The notes beneath the pieces are model-generated. The model had not been told where the DNA came from. It did not search any database and saw nothing but the letters and a program-made list of their open reading frames with translations. A stretch of DNA of 19,826 bases, from contig CAZYIC010000020.1 of NCBI GenBank assembly GCA_964646925.1, positions 1 to 19,826 of the forward strand, read 5' to 3'. Shown here piece after piece: positions 5,329 to 13,901 of the stretch. A program made the translations under genes and the position numbers. Source of the DNA: GWB1-37-8 sp964646925 (GTDB taxonomy: Bacteria > Patescibacteriota > Microgenomatia > Levybacterales > UBA12049). Each line of letters starts with the position of its first letter. Position 1 is the stretch's first letter.

Positions 5329-7014
5329 ATGTCTTCATACAATGATGAAAAGCTTTACAATGCCTTAAAAGAACTGGAAGTTATTGAAAAAAGTACGCTG
5401 GATAAAGCTCTGCAAGAAAGCCGTAATCAAAAAATCCCCCTGGAAAATATCTTGCTTGAAAAAGACTTAATTACCGATGAGAATTTGGGAACAACGATTG
5501 CGGATATTGTTGTTTTGCCATTCGTTCGTTTGGGTGAAGTTTCTATTCCTCTGGATATTCTAGACATTATCCCTGAAGTAGTTGCGATAAAACAAAAAGC
5601 TATTGCTTTTCGCAAAGACAAGGAAGGACTTCACGTCGCAATGTCGGATCCCAACAATATTCAATTAAAAGACTTTCTGGAAAAAAGGATTGGGATTCCG
5701 GTCGTAATTCATTATGCAACGAAAAAAGACATAAATAATGCGTTATTTTTGTATAAAAAGGATATAACCGGCACATTTGACGATATTATCAAAGAGAATG
5801 TTTTAGCGGCTAACAATATCAGAGACGGAAAATCCGATCCTCCGATTATAAAGATTGTAGAAACAATCTTAAGCTATGCCTACAACAACAAAGCCTCCGA
5901 TATTCATATAGAACCTCTGAAAGAAAAGTCTTTGGTTCGTTTTCGGATAGACGGAATACTGCACGACATACTCTCTCTTCCCTCGGATCTCCACAATCCT
6001 ATTGTTACAAGAATCAAGGTAATTTCTTCGCTTAGAACAGACGAGCATCATGCTGCTCAAGATGGAAAGTTAAAATTTCAAGTTGGGAGCGAAGATGTTG
6101 ATGTCCGCGTATCAATTGCCCCTATCACATATGGGGAAAAGATTGTGATGAGGCTCCTTTCTGAAAGATCAAGACAATTTTCCTTAACCGACCTTGGTTT
6201 TTATGATTCCGATCTTCAAAAAGTTAAAAAAGCATATACAAAACCTTATGGAATGATTTTGGCAACAGGACCCACAGGAGCGGGAAAAACTACAACTATT
6301 TATTCTATTTTAAAACTTTTGAATAATAGAGACATAAATATCATGACTATTGAAGATCCTGTTGAATACGGCATTGAAGGGGTAAATCAAATTCAGGTTG
6401 ATCCTAAAACCAATCTGACTTTTGCAGCCGGGCTTAAATCTATTGTCAGGCAGGATCCGGATATTATTCTGGTTGGAGAAATCAGGGATTTTGAAACTGC
6501 GGATATTGCCATTAATTCCGCAATGACCGGGCATATTGTTCTTTCAACAGTACATGCCAATGATGCCGCAACAACAATTCCAAGACTCTTAGACATGAAC
6601 ATCGAACCATTTCTATTGGCTTCCACAATTAACGTAATTATCGCCCAAAGGCTTGTCAGGAAAATTCATAACCGATGCCGGGTAAGCTCTCAGGTGCAAA
6701 TAAAAGATTTAACAAAATATGCAGACCAAAGCCTATTGACAAAAATTTTTGGAAATACTAAGACAATTACGACTTACAAAGGCAAAGGATGCCAGCTTGA
6801 CCATGATATAGGCTATGAAGGAAGAGTCGGGATATTTGAAGTTTTAATTGTTGACGACGAGATTAGAAACGCGATAATAAATCGTTCTGACGCTTCCGCT
6901 ATCAAGCAAATCGCTGTAAAAAACGGCATGACTACAATGATTGAAGACGGACTTGAAAAAGTAAAGGAAGGATTGACAACAATAGAGGAAATACTTCGCG
7001 TAACAAAAGCTTAA
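5329..7014 (+). CDS. pilB: Type IV pilus assembly ATPase PilB/GspE
   Basis: This is the cytoplasmic hexameric ATPase that drives pilin polymerisation. Residues 1-150 form the GspE N-terminal domain. The ATPase follows, with Walker A GPTGAGKT (314-321), the Asp box TIEDPVEY (340-347), Walker B DIILVGEIRD (378-387) and the His box TGHIVLSTVHAND (400-412). At 561 aa its length is normal. One oddity: the C-terminal zinc site is usually two CxxC pairs, but here each pair keeps only its first cysteine (Cys450 in NRCRVSS, Cys488 in GKGCQLD), while the following GYEGRVGIFEVL is intact. The extension form PilB is favoured over the retraction ATPase PilT because of the N-domain and the neighbouring pilC and pilins. 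No pilT is in the window. There is no Shine-Dalgarno before the ATG. Confidence 0.95.
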   Translation: MSSYNDEKLYNALKELEVIEKSTLDKALQESRNQKIPLENILLEKDLITDENLGTTIADIVVLPFVRLGEVSIPLDILDIIPEVVAIKQKAIAFRKDKEGLHVAMSDPNNIQLKDFLEKRIGIPVVIHYATKKDINNALFLYKKDITGTFDDIIKENVLAANNIRDGKSDPPIIKIVETILSYAYNNKASDIHIEPLKEKSLVRFRIDGILHDILSLPSDLHNPIVTRIKVISSLRTDEHHAAQDGKLKFQVGSEDVDVRVSIAPITYGEKIVMRLLSERSRQFSLTDLGFYDSDLQKVKKAYTKPYGMILATGPTGAGKTTTIYSILKLLNNRDINIMTIEDPVEYGIEGVNQIQVDPKTNLTFAAGLKSIVRQDPDIILVGEIRDFETADIAINSAMTGHIVLSTVHANDAATTIPRLLDMNIEPFLLASTINVIIAQRLVRKIHNRCRVSSQVQIKDLTKYADQSLLTKIFGNTKTITTYKGKGCQLDHDIGYEGRVGIFEVLIVDDEIRNAIINRSDASAIKQIAVKNGMTTMIEDGLEKVKEGLTTIEEILRVTKA

Positions 7015-7018
7015 AGAT

Positions 7019-8065
7019 ATGAATGAGATTAAATTTTTGGATAAGCTGCTTTTCACAAAACATCTGTCAATGATGATAAAAAGCGGAATTACTCTTTCGG
7101 AAGCGCTTGATGCGATTGCATCTCAAACAAAGGGAAACAAATTCCGCAAAGTTCTAAATGACATTTCTATAGATGTCAAAAACGGCAATTCTTTCCCCAA
7201 GGCGCTAAAAAAACACCCAAAAGTGTTCAGCCAATTTTACATAGTTCTGGCAGAAGTCGGGGAAGAATCCGGAACTCTTTCGGAAAGTCTTGATTATCTT
7301 GCCCAACAGCTCGCTAAAGATTACGCGCTAAAAAAGAAGATTCAGGGAGCTTTGCTTTACCCGGCTATAGTTCTTACCGCCGTTTTTCTGGTGGGCGCAG
7401 GCATGAGTATTTTTGTTCTACCCCAGCTAACGGATCTTTTCGCTTCTTTGAATGTAGAACTTCCAATCACAACCCGTATTCTTTTGTTCTTCTCAAATCT
7501 TATGAAAAATTACGGAATATTGATAATTGCAGGGTTTATTGCTCTTTTTGCTTTGTTTAGAATTGCAATCAAACTTCCTCTTATTAAGCCGAAGTGGGAT
7601 ATGACTACTTTATCCTTTCCTATATTCGGACCTCTTTTGGAAAACGAACAATTAACATTCTTATGCAGAAATTTAGGTGTTATGCTAAAAAGCGGGCTTA
7701 CGATTACGAAAGCGCTCGAAGTCGAATTCGAAGGGTCGGACAATCTTGTTTTTAAAGATTATCTTTCAAGACTTAGAAGATCAATTGATAAAGGCCGGGA
7801 ATTGCAACAAGAATTAACCGAGGGAAATTATTCAAGATTCTCCCCTATTGCTATAAAAATGATTGGGGTCGGAGAAAAAACAGGAAAGCTGGATGAAGCA
7901 TTTTTGTATCTGGGAGATTTTTTTGAAGATGAGGTAGATAACACTGCAAAAAATCTATCCGTAATACTGGAACCGATTATTCTTATAATTATCGGGTTAA
8001 TTGTTGGATTTGTTGCGCTTTCAATTATATCGCCCATTTATAATCTTACCGGTTCGATAAAATAA
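7019..8065 (+). CDS. pilC: Type IV pilus inner-membrane platform protein PilC/GspF
   Basis: The protein has two tandem T2SF domains, each a cytoplasmic helical bundle followed by membrane helices (about 112-136, 165-183 and 315-338). Family motifs are visible twice: LAEVGEESGTLSESLDYLA (77-95) and IGVGEKTGKLDEAFLYL (282-298). At 348 aa it is shorter than the usual 400, because the cytoplasmic N-terminal extension is missing; the first residues (KFLDKLLFTKHLSMMIKSG) already enter domain one. PilC couples PilB ATP hydrolysis to pilin extraction from the membrane. It starts 4 bases after the pilB stop, so co-translation is likely. Confidence 0.95.
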   Translation: MNEIKFLDKLLFTKHLSMMIKSGITLSEALDAIASQTKGNKFRKVLNDISIDVKNGNSFPKALKKHPKVFSQFYIVLAEVGEESGTLSESLDYLAQQLAKDYALKKKIQGALLYPAIVLTAVFLVGAGMSIFVLPQLTDLFASLNVELPITTRILLFFSNLMKNYGILIIAGFIALFALFRIAIKLPLIKPKWDMTTLSFPIFGPLLENEQLTFLCRNLGVMLKSGLTITKALEVEFEGSDNLVFKDYLSRLRRSIDKGRELQQELTEGNYSRFSPIAIKMIGVGEKTGKLDEAFLYLGDFFEDEVDNTAKNLSVILEPIILIIIGLIVGFVALSIISPIYNLTGSIK

Positions 8066-8066
8066 A

Positions 8067-8492
8067 ATGTCAAAAGGAATTACTGTTGTTGAGCTTCTCC
8101 TCGTTACTTCTATAATACTGACCCTTGGGGTTATGTCGATTTCTTTTCATTCAAGATTTATCATGCAGAATGCGCTTGACAATACGGCAAATCAACTGAT
8201 TGGCAGTTTTAGAAAAGCGCAAATCTACAGTCTTATGGGTAAACAAAATGGGGTTTGGGGAGTTAAATATTCCTCTCCTGCCAATGAAATTACATTATAT
8301 TTAACGGGAACTTCCGCTTTTGATGAAAATTTCAGCGTAAATAATAATATATCCGTTAGCGGGTTTACGGATATATCTTTTGCCAAAGCAACCGGAATCC
8401 CAAGTTCTACTGCAACAATAATTGTTTCAGGCAGCAACAATAACAGAACAATGATGATTAATAGTCAGGGGGTAATAAGTAAAACAAATTGA
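8067..8492 (+). CDS. Minor pilin, FimT/GspH type
   Basis: A class III signal peptide of only four residues (MSKG) is followed by ITVVELLLVTSIILTLGVMS, with Glu at mature position +5, as needed for membrane extraction and assembly. The prepilin peptidase would cut after Gly4. The rest (residues 40-141) is a small beta-rich globular domain. The assignment to FimT/GspH rests on the gene order: FimT/GspH, PilV/GspI, PilW/GspJ, PilX/GspK follow one another, as in the type II secretion and type IV pilus minor-pilin operons. The motif NALDNTANQLIGSFRKAQIYSL-like helix (truncated here in wording) also fits GspH. It starts one base after the pilC stop. Confidence 0.85.
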   Translation: MSKGITVVELLLVTSIILTLGVMSISFHSRFIMQNALDNTANQLIGSFRKAQIYSLMGKQNGVWGVKYSSPANEITLYLTGTSAFDENFSVNNNISVSGFTDISFAKATGIPSSTATIIVSGSNNNRTMMINSQGVISKTN

Positions 8493-10234
8493 AAATTTTA
8501 AATAATAATCGCGGTTTCTCAATTCTCGAAGTTATTTTGGCTTCGGCAATTTTTATGCTTTTTGCCTCCGCCTCTGTAGGAGTAATCTTACGTGGATTTA
8601 CGCTAAACCGCTTGGGAATCGAAGAAACCGTAGCAAATCAATTCGCCTCTGAAGGAATCGAAGCTGTCAAGTCAATAAAAAACCAATCATATGCATCTTT
8701 AGTCAATTCGCAAGCAACGGGAATTACTCAAGATGCGCAAGGCGTATGGATTTTTAGCGGGACAAATAATACTTTACCTCATAATAGTGAAGATGATTAT
8801 ACCCGAATAATTAAAATTGAAGATGTAAGACGCGACGGGAACGGTAATATTATCCCAAGCGGAGGAATTCTTGATCCGGACAGCAAAAAAATCACATCCA
8901 CTGTAAATTGGAATTTCAGCCTAACAAGACCCGAATCCGTAACACTCTCAACTTATCTTTCCGACTGGCGAAAACCAATACCTCTCGGCGGACCTGTCAT
9001 GATGGCCTATTCCAAAACGACAAATACTCCCTATTATCGAATTTGGGACGGTGTTTCGTGGGGCACTGAAAAAACCGCATTAACAGTTGGAGGAAACATA
9101 AATTATATAGTAGTCAAAAGTTCAAAAACCAGAAATGAAACTATCCTGGGAACTTTGGACTCCAACGGCAATATCTATGCTCAGGTTTGGAATGGAACCG
9201 ATTTCGGATCATTAATACAAATAGCGCAAATTGGGGCAAGCGATGCCGGGTATCGCAGTTTTGATATTGATTACGAGACATCTTCAGGCAAAGCTGTAAT
9301 TGTTTATTTGCCTAATTCCGGCTCTTCCGATTTCGCTTACCGCACTTGGGATGGAAGCAATTGGTCTTCTTCTGCAACTGTCACTGATTCGCCAACAACA
9401 GGAGTTGTCAGATGGATTGAATCTGCGGCTAATCCAACCGCCGCAAGCAATGAAATCGCGATGATTATGCTGGATAGCAATACTGATGTTTATGGCTTGG
9501 TATGGGACGGAAATGTCTGGAACGCCATGGGAACCTCATCGGTTTGGGATCTCAGCGCCGCAACATCGATAAGAAAAACAATAGACGTAGCCTATGAGCA
9601 GATTTCGGGCAGAGCAATGTTTATTTGGGGCGATGCAGCAAGCAGATATCAATATTATCGTATTTGGAATGGTTCTTCCTTAACGCCTCTCTTCTCATTA
9701 AATATTCTTTCTCAAGGAGGCCCTAGTGAATGGATACGATTAGTATCTCGGCCTAACTCAAACGAAATTTTATATGGAGCTCAGGATGGCGGACGGGATC
9801 TTAATACTCGCAAATGGTCAGGATCAGGCTGGGACACAGCGACACAGCATCCGGAACATGATGCAAGCCTTGAAAATACTACTTCAATGAATTTTGATTT
9901 GGTTTGGGAAACTCATCCTTCAAATCCCGGCAAAGCCTGGCTGATGTGGGGAGCAGGCTCAAATATTTCAACCCGTCAATGGTCTGGATCAGGCTGGGGA
10001 GAAACAGGTATTTTAACAGGAAGCGATGATACTTCGTTTATAAAATTAAAATCCGATCCATCCTCAGGAGCTGTACTTGCGGGTATATATGAAGCCCTCT
10101 CTTCAGCAACTGATGATCTTTGGGAGTCAAATCTTACCGGAGGCGGAATAAACTGGAGCGCTAAAAATATTATTTGGCCAGGATCTGTTTCAGGTGAACC
10201 TGTATACTTCAGAGTCGATATTTCAGCACCATAA
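8489..10234 (+). CDS. Minor pilin of PilV/GspI type fused to a large repeat (propeller-like) domain
   Basis: The leader MKILNNNRG is followed by FSILEVILASAIFMLFASAS, a prepilin helix with Glu at +5; cleavage after Gly9 is expected. Residues 37-165 look like an ordinary PilV/GspI head. From about 170 to 581 the protein has eight repeats of about 52 residues, each ending in a Y/T-R-x-W-D/N/S-G-x-x-W motif: YYRIWDGVSW (182), YAQVWNGTDF (230), AYRTWDGSNW (283), YGLVWDGNVW (335), YYRIWNGSSL (389), TRKWSGSGW (440), STRQWSGSGW (494) and GGGINWS (551). Odd and even repeats differ, giving an A-B pair four times. Such W-rich four-strand repeats usually fold as a beta-propeller. Usual PilV proteins are under 200 aa. 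The start is TTG overlapping the previous TGA; an in-frame stop lies just upstream, so no other start is available. No pilY1 is present, so this subunit may serve as the tip adhesin. Confidence 0.85.
   Translation: MKILNNNRGFSILEVILASAIFMLFASASVGVILRGFTLNRLGIEETVANQFASEGIEAVKSIKNQSYASLVNSQATGITQDAQGVWIFSGTNNTLPHNSEDDYTRIIKIEDVRRDGNGNIIPSGGILDPDSKKITSTVNWNFSLTRPESVTLSTYLSDWRKPIPLGGPVMMAYSKTTNTPYYRIWDGVSWGTEKTALTVGGNINYIVVKSSKTRNETILGTLDSNGNIYAQVWNGTDFGSLIQIAQIGASDAGYRSFDIDYETSSGKAVIVYLPNSGSSDFAYRTWDGSNWSSSATVTDSPTTGVVRWIESAANPTAASNEIAMIMLDSNTDVYGLVWDGNVWNAMGTSSVWDLSAATSIRKTIDVAYEQISGRAMFIWGDAASRYQYYRIWNGSSLTPLFSLNILSQGGPSEWIRLVSRPNSNEILYGAQDGGRDLNTRKWSGSGWDTATQHPEHDASLENTTSMNFDLVWETHPSNPGKAWLMWGAGSNISTRQWSGSGWGETGILTGSDDTSFIKLKSDPSSGAVLAGIYEALSSATDDLWESNLTGGGINWSAKNIIWPGSVSGEPVYFRVDISAP
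9029..10159 (+). repeat. Eight degenerate repeats of about 52 codons
   Basis: Repeat motif starts at residues 181, 229, 282, 334, 389, 438, 493 and 544 are 48-55 apart. A-type units carry Y/WE-x-x-S-GKA/GRA before the W motif (DYETSSGKAV, AYEQISGRAM, THPSNPGKAW). B-type units carry a WI-x-S----NEI pattern (RWIESAANPTAASNEI, WIRLVSRPNSNEI). The pairs therefore arose by duplication of a two-blade unit. Confidence 0.75.
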
Positions 10235-10240
10235 CATGAA

Positions 10241-10261
10241 TTGAAAGTTGAAAGTTGAAAA
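10241..10261 (+). repeat. Heptanucleotide tandem repeat TTGAAAG (three copies)
   Basis: TTGAAAG occurs at 10241-10247 and 10248-10254, and as TTGAAAA at 10255-10261, directly before the ATG at 10264. Its reverse complement CTTTCAA differs by one base from the CTCTCAA unit repeated inside the main pilin gene at 12167, so both belong to one heptamer family in opposite orientations. Confidence 0.8.
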
Positions 10262-10263
10262 TT

Positions 10264-10785
10264 ATGTTAAAAATTAAAATCCTATTAAAAAAACTCTCAA
10301 CTCCGAAGGGGTTTACTTTTATCGAACTCATTCTATATATAAGTATCGTAACTATTATGCTTACGGCAATTGTGCCTTTCGGCTGGAATATTATAATTAA
10401 CAGCAAAAAAAATACTGTTGAGCAGGAAGTTTTTTCTCAAGCCCGTTATATTAGCGAAAGATTGAAATACGAAATCAGAAATGCAAATGATATCAACAAT
10501 GTTGCTTCAGACAGCGTTAGTTTAAATACCTCTCTTGATCCTGTCACGGTAATTGACTTATCTAACGGAAAAATAAGAATAAAATATGGCGCCCAAGAAG
10601 CAATCAACCTGAACTCGGATGATACCAATGTATCCGGTCTGATATTTACCGATTACACATCTTCTGACAGCAAAACCAAACATGTAGAATTTAATTTTAC
10701 CGTTACGTCGAATTACATCTCCCAAAGACAGGAGTACAAAGAAACAACAACGATTAAATCAAGCGCGGAATTAAGAAGCAATTAA
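10264..10785 (+). CDS. Minor pilin, PilW/GspJ type
   Basis: From the ATG at 10264 the protein is 173 aa: leader MLKIKILLKKLSTPKG, then FTFIELILYISIVTIMLTAI with Glu at +5; cleavage is after the Gly of PKG. The head includes EQEVFSQARYISERLKYEIR, typical of GspJ/PilW stalk helices, then beta-rich sequence to residue 173. Third place in the FimT-PilV-PilW-PilX order supports the call. The open frame could begin at TTG 10255 inside the heptamer repeat, adding three residues, but ATG is preferred. The DNA from the LSTPKGF codons to IEL closely matches the main pilin at 12167-12220, which suggests shared recent ancestry or gene conversion of the leader region. Confidence 0.83.
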   Translation: MLKIKILLKKLSTPKGFTFIELILYISIVTIMLTAIVPFGWNIIINSKKNTVEQEVFSQARYISERLKYEIRNANDINNVASDSVSLNTSLDPVTVIDLSNGKIRIKYGAQEAINLNSDDTNVSGLIFTDYTSSDSKTKHVEFNFTVTSNYISQRQEYKETTTIKSSAELRSN

Positions 10786-10792
10786 TAATTTT

Positions 10793-11164
10793 ATGGAGAA
10801 AGGGTACATAGCTCTAATCACGGTATTAATAGTTATGGCTGTAGTAATTACTACCACAGTTTCTGTTGCTCTTCTTGCAATTGGAGAAGGTCAGTCCGGA
10901 CTTTCTATTTTCAAAGGAGAGGATGCGCTTAATTTTGCCGAAGGTTGTGCTGAAGACGGCCTTCTCAAATCAAGAGCAGACTTTAATTATAATGGCGGAG
11001 CTATTTACCGGCCCGAAGGCAATTGCTCCATATCTATTTCAAAAATTTCAATCCCCTGGACAATGACTGCCGCCTCATCCGTAAATTTGTACAAACGAAC
11101 CATTGAAATAAAATACACACGCAATCCGACCGGTATTATTCTTTCAAGCTGGAAAGAGATATAA
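10793..11164 (+). CDS. Minor pilin, PilX/GspK type
   Basis: The very short leader MEKG precedes YIALITVLIVMAVVITTTVS, a hydrophobic prepilin helix. Unlike the other pilins it lacks Glu at +5 (Ile is there), which is exactly the feature that sets GspK/PilX apart and fits its place at the tip of the priming complex. The head is short (about 95 residues) with three cysteines, Cys52 in EGCAEDG and Cys78 in GNCSIS among them. GspK itself is over 300 aa; at 123 aa this is nearer PilX. It starts 7 bases after the previous stop. The assignment rests on gene order and the missing Glu5. Confidence 0.78.
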   Translation: MEKGYIALITVLIVMAVVITTTVSVALLAIGEGQSGLSIFKGEDALNFAEGCAEDGLLKSRADFNYNGGAIYRPEGNCSISISKISIPWTMTAASSVNLYKRTIEIKYTRNPTGIILSSWKEI

Positions 11165-11172
11165 TATTAAAT

Positions 11173-12063
11173 ATGTTTGGAAATAAGAAAACAGTTCTTT
11201 TTATAACTAAGTCTAAATTAAGAATCTCAAAAGTTACTATAGGAAGCAAATCGAAAGAAACAATAATCGCCGAGTTCGATTGGGAGAAGCAGGATTTGGC
11301 AAATTTTTTGTTAAAATCTTCAAAAGCTATCGGAAATACCATCAGATTGGTTCTAAGCGAGGATTTTGTCTATGTTATTATTTTATCTTTGGGTAATAAC
11401 GAAATACCAAATAGAAATATTATTAGACAAAAAGCCCAAGAATTTATTCCCGAGGACATTAGTAAAACAGTATGGGAGTATAAAGAAGTTTCAAGCACTT
11501 CCCCTGCCTTGTCAAAAAAGATACAGGCTGTAGTTGCAGTTAAGAAATTATTTGAAGATTTGAGCCGGTCGCTTGGTAAATCCGGGCTTTACGTTGAACA
11601 AATAGAGCCTTTGTCACTATCTCTTTCCCGTCTCACAAAAAAAGAGGAAAAACCAATGCTCTTTGTATATATTTATGACAAAGCCTTCCTGGCGCTTTCC
11701 CAAAAAGGCGCAGTCTTTGCAACAGAACGGCTGGATCTTCCCATAACAAAAGATAAATTAGATAAATTCATCGCATTTGTAAAAACGCAGTTTGAAATTA
11801 CGCCTGAAAAAATAATCTTTTGCGGAGATACAAAAAATTTAAATGTAAAAGAATATGAAACTGAAGGCATTAAAACGGAAATACAGGATTTAAGTCCGAC
11901 AATAAGCCTTGCTTACAAAAAATCCGTTAAAGAAACCGATCAGAAGGAATTAAATCTGCAAAGCGTTTTCCCGACAAAAAGACAAAGATTTACAATTTTA
12001 TCTATCGGAGTAATTTCGCTAATTATTATAATCATTCTTGAAATATTTTTATACTTTGTCTAA
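11173..12063 (+). CDS. PilM/GspL-like pilus assembly protein with a C-terminal membrane anchor
   Basis: The N-terminal 250 residues have the pattern of an actin-like PilM/GspL domain: IIRQKAQEFIPEDISKTVWEYK (83-104) matches the segment where PilM reads R--A--EIP-----W-Y, then VVAVKK and LSLSRL, with KPMLFVYIYDKAFLALSQKG for the second ATPase subdomain. One membrane helix lies at 274-295 (LSIGVISLIIIIILEIFLYFV region), and the protein stops there. GspL continues after its helix with a periplasmic domain, and PilM lacks the helix, so this is intermediate. LNLQSVFP just before the helix recalls the start of PilN. It would link the minor pilins and platform to the cytoplasm. No PilN or PilO is present in the window. 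Confidence 0.75.
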   Translation: MFGNKKTVLFITKSKLRISKVTIGSKSKETIIAEFDWEKQDLANFLLKSSKAIGNTIRLVLSEDFVYVIILSLGNNEIPNRNIIRQKAQEFIPEDISKTVWEYKEVSSTSPALSKKIQAVVAVKKLFEDLSRSLGKSGLYVEQIEPLSLSLSRLTKKEEKPMLFVYIYDKAFLALSQKGAVFATERLDLPITKDKLDKFIAFVKTQFEITPEKIIFCGDTKNLNVKEYETEGIKTEIQDLSPTISLAYKKSVKETDQKELNLQSVFPTKRQRFTILSIGVISLIIIIILEIFLYFV

Positions 12064-12083
12064 TTTGAAGCTAAAATACCCCC

Positions 12084-12112
12084 TTGACAAAGGAATAAAT
12101 ATATGTCTTACT
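12084..12112 (+). promoter_or_regulatory. Promoter of the main pilin gene
   Basis: A perfect TTGACA (12084-12089) is followed after 17 nt by CTTACT (12107-12112), inside CTTACTAATT. It resembles the promoter at 2879 (CATACTAAAT). A separate promoter is expected, since the structural pilin is needed in far greater amounts than the assembly proteins. Confidence 0.5.
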
Positions 12113-12138
12113 AATTAAGAAGTTATAAAATTTATTAA

Positions 12139-12660
<522 letters not shown>

Positions 12661-12662
12661 TT

Positions 12663-13901
12663 TTATTTCTCAATAATATCCCAAATTTCATGATATTTTC
12701 CTTCATATCCCAGAGCGAAAACAGCAATTCCGGCAAGTTCTTTATTTTCCGCAAAATCTACTTTTGCCTTTAAGGATTTTATATTTTCATAATAAATTTG
12801 CTTGATTGCTCCGCTTTGGGAATACAGAAGCCATGGGGATTGCGCCTCTTCATCCCAATGCTCCTCAACATCTTTTCTATTTTCCAAAAGCTCTCTAACT
12901 CTTTTATATGTTGCCAAAGCTCCGCTGTCGGAAACAGAAGTGCTATTATATTTTTTATTTAAAGTCTGCCATTCATAGCCGTAAAACGGTATTCCAAGAA
13001 TAATTTTCTCCAAAGGCACCCTTCCAAAAAGTGAGATTACCGACTCATTGACGCTGTGAGAGTTTATCGTTCCGTACAGAGGGGCTACAGGACCCGCCCT
13101 AAGAGAAGATTGCCTATAATAATCATAGGCCATCAAAATAACATGATCTGCCACTTCTCCGATTTTGACCATATCGTAGGCTTTGTCTGAAAGAACCACC
13201 GTAGCATTTACGTCAACCGAAACTATGTAATTTGAATTTATCTCCTTGACGGCTTTGGAAACTTTCTCCAAAAAAGAATTTAAGAATTTTGATGTTGGAA
13301 AATCGGAATCCGTAAAGTATTCAATATCAAGATTTATGCCATCCAAATCGTATTTTTTAAGTAATTCAACTGCGTTTTTGATAAAATAATTCGTGGAACT
13401 TGCGTTACTGATAAGATTGTCAATACTTTCGTTATTAAACATTTTAAAAGATACCAATACTTTTGTTTTATTTTCCTTTGCTTCTTTTTTGATCTTAATA
13501 AAATTTTCCGAATTAAAATAATGCCATTCAAGAACACTTTTTCCATCTTCAGCGTATTTTACGATATCACCGTTTTCATTGACATTAAAGCCAAAGTAAA
13601 TAAGCTGTGTCAGCTTTGAAATACTTATCTTTGTACCCTGTGCGACTATCCACGAAGGAAGAAATCCGATTACTTCCCTCCCCAATGAATTGCTTACAGA
13701 ATTAGATTTCTTATCAATTTGTTCCTTTTGAAGCGGAGAAATAATAGCGCTGTCTGTTAATTTTTTTGGAATTGCAAGATATATGGTTCCGAAAATTATT
13801 AATAAAAAAAATGTAACCAATATGTCGGTCGTTATAAGATGCGTCTTGATAATCTGTTTTATTTTGGAGCACAAGGCCGAAAAGACATAAAATCTAATCA
13901 T
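12663..13901 (-). CDS. Membrane-anchored glycoside hydrolase family 18 protein
   Basis: From the ATG at 13901 the protein is 412 aa: a basic N-terminus, one membrane helix (residues 26-44, around ILVTFFLLIIFGTIYLA), a linker, then a GH18 TIM barrel outside the cell. The catalytic motif is DGINLDIE (187-194) with acid Glu194 and Asp192; the middle Asp of the usual DGxDxDxE is Asn190, as in many YaaH/SleL-type peptidoglycan-acting members. MAYDYY (257-262) is the conserved strand-6 motif, and GIAVFALGYE (391-400) ends the barrel. It probably cuts beta-1,4 linkages in peptidoglycan or another N-acetylglucosamine polymer. The ATG overlaps the stop of the receiver gene upstream (ATGATTAG), so the pair is translationally coupled. 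A TTG nine bases upstream is an alternative start. It converges on the pilin gene with a two-base gap. Confidence 0.88.
   Translation of the reverse strand: MIRFYVFSALCSKIKQIIKTHLITTDILVTFFLLIIFGTIYLAIPKKLTDSAIISPLQKEQIDKKSNSVSNSLGREVIGFLPSWIVAQGTKISISKLTQLIYFGFNVNENGDIVKYAEDGKSVLEWHYFNSENFIKIKKEAKENKTKVLVSFKMFNNESIDNLISNASSTNYFIKNAVELLKKYDLDGINLDIEYFTDSDFPTSKFLNSFLEKVSKAVKEINSNYIVSVDVNATVVLSDKAYDMVKIGEVADHVILMAYDYYRQSSLRAGPVAPLYGTINSHSVNESVISLFGRVPLEKIILGIPFYGYEWQTLNKKYNSTSVSDSGALATYKRVRELLENRKDVEEHWDEEAQSPWLLYSQSGAIKQIYYENIKSLKAKVDFAENKELAGIAVFALGYEGKYHEIWDIIEK

Noticed and set aside
5329..8065. Type II secretion system instead of a type IV pilus
   Set aside because: No secretin or GspC/GspM is present, and the structural pilin is of the major type IV kind; the minor pilins are shared by both systems.
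12663..13901. Inactive GH18 because of the missing middle Asp
   Set aside because: The acid Glu194 and Asp192 are present, and Asn at the other site occurs in active YaaH-type enzymes.
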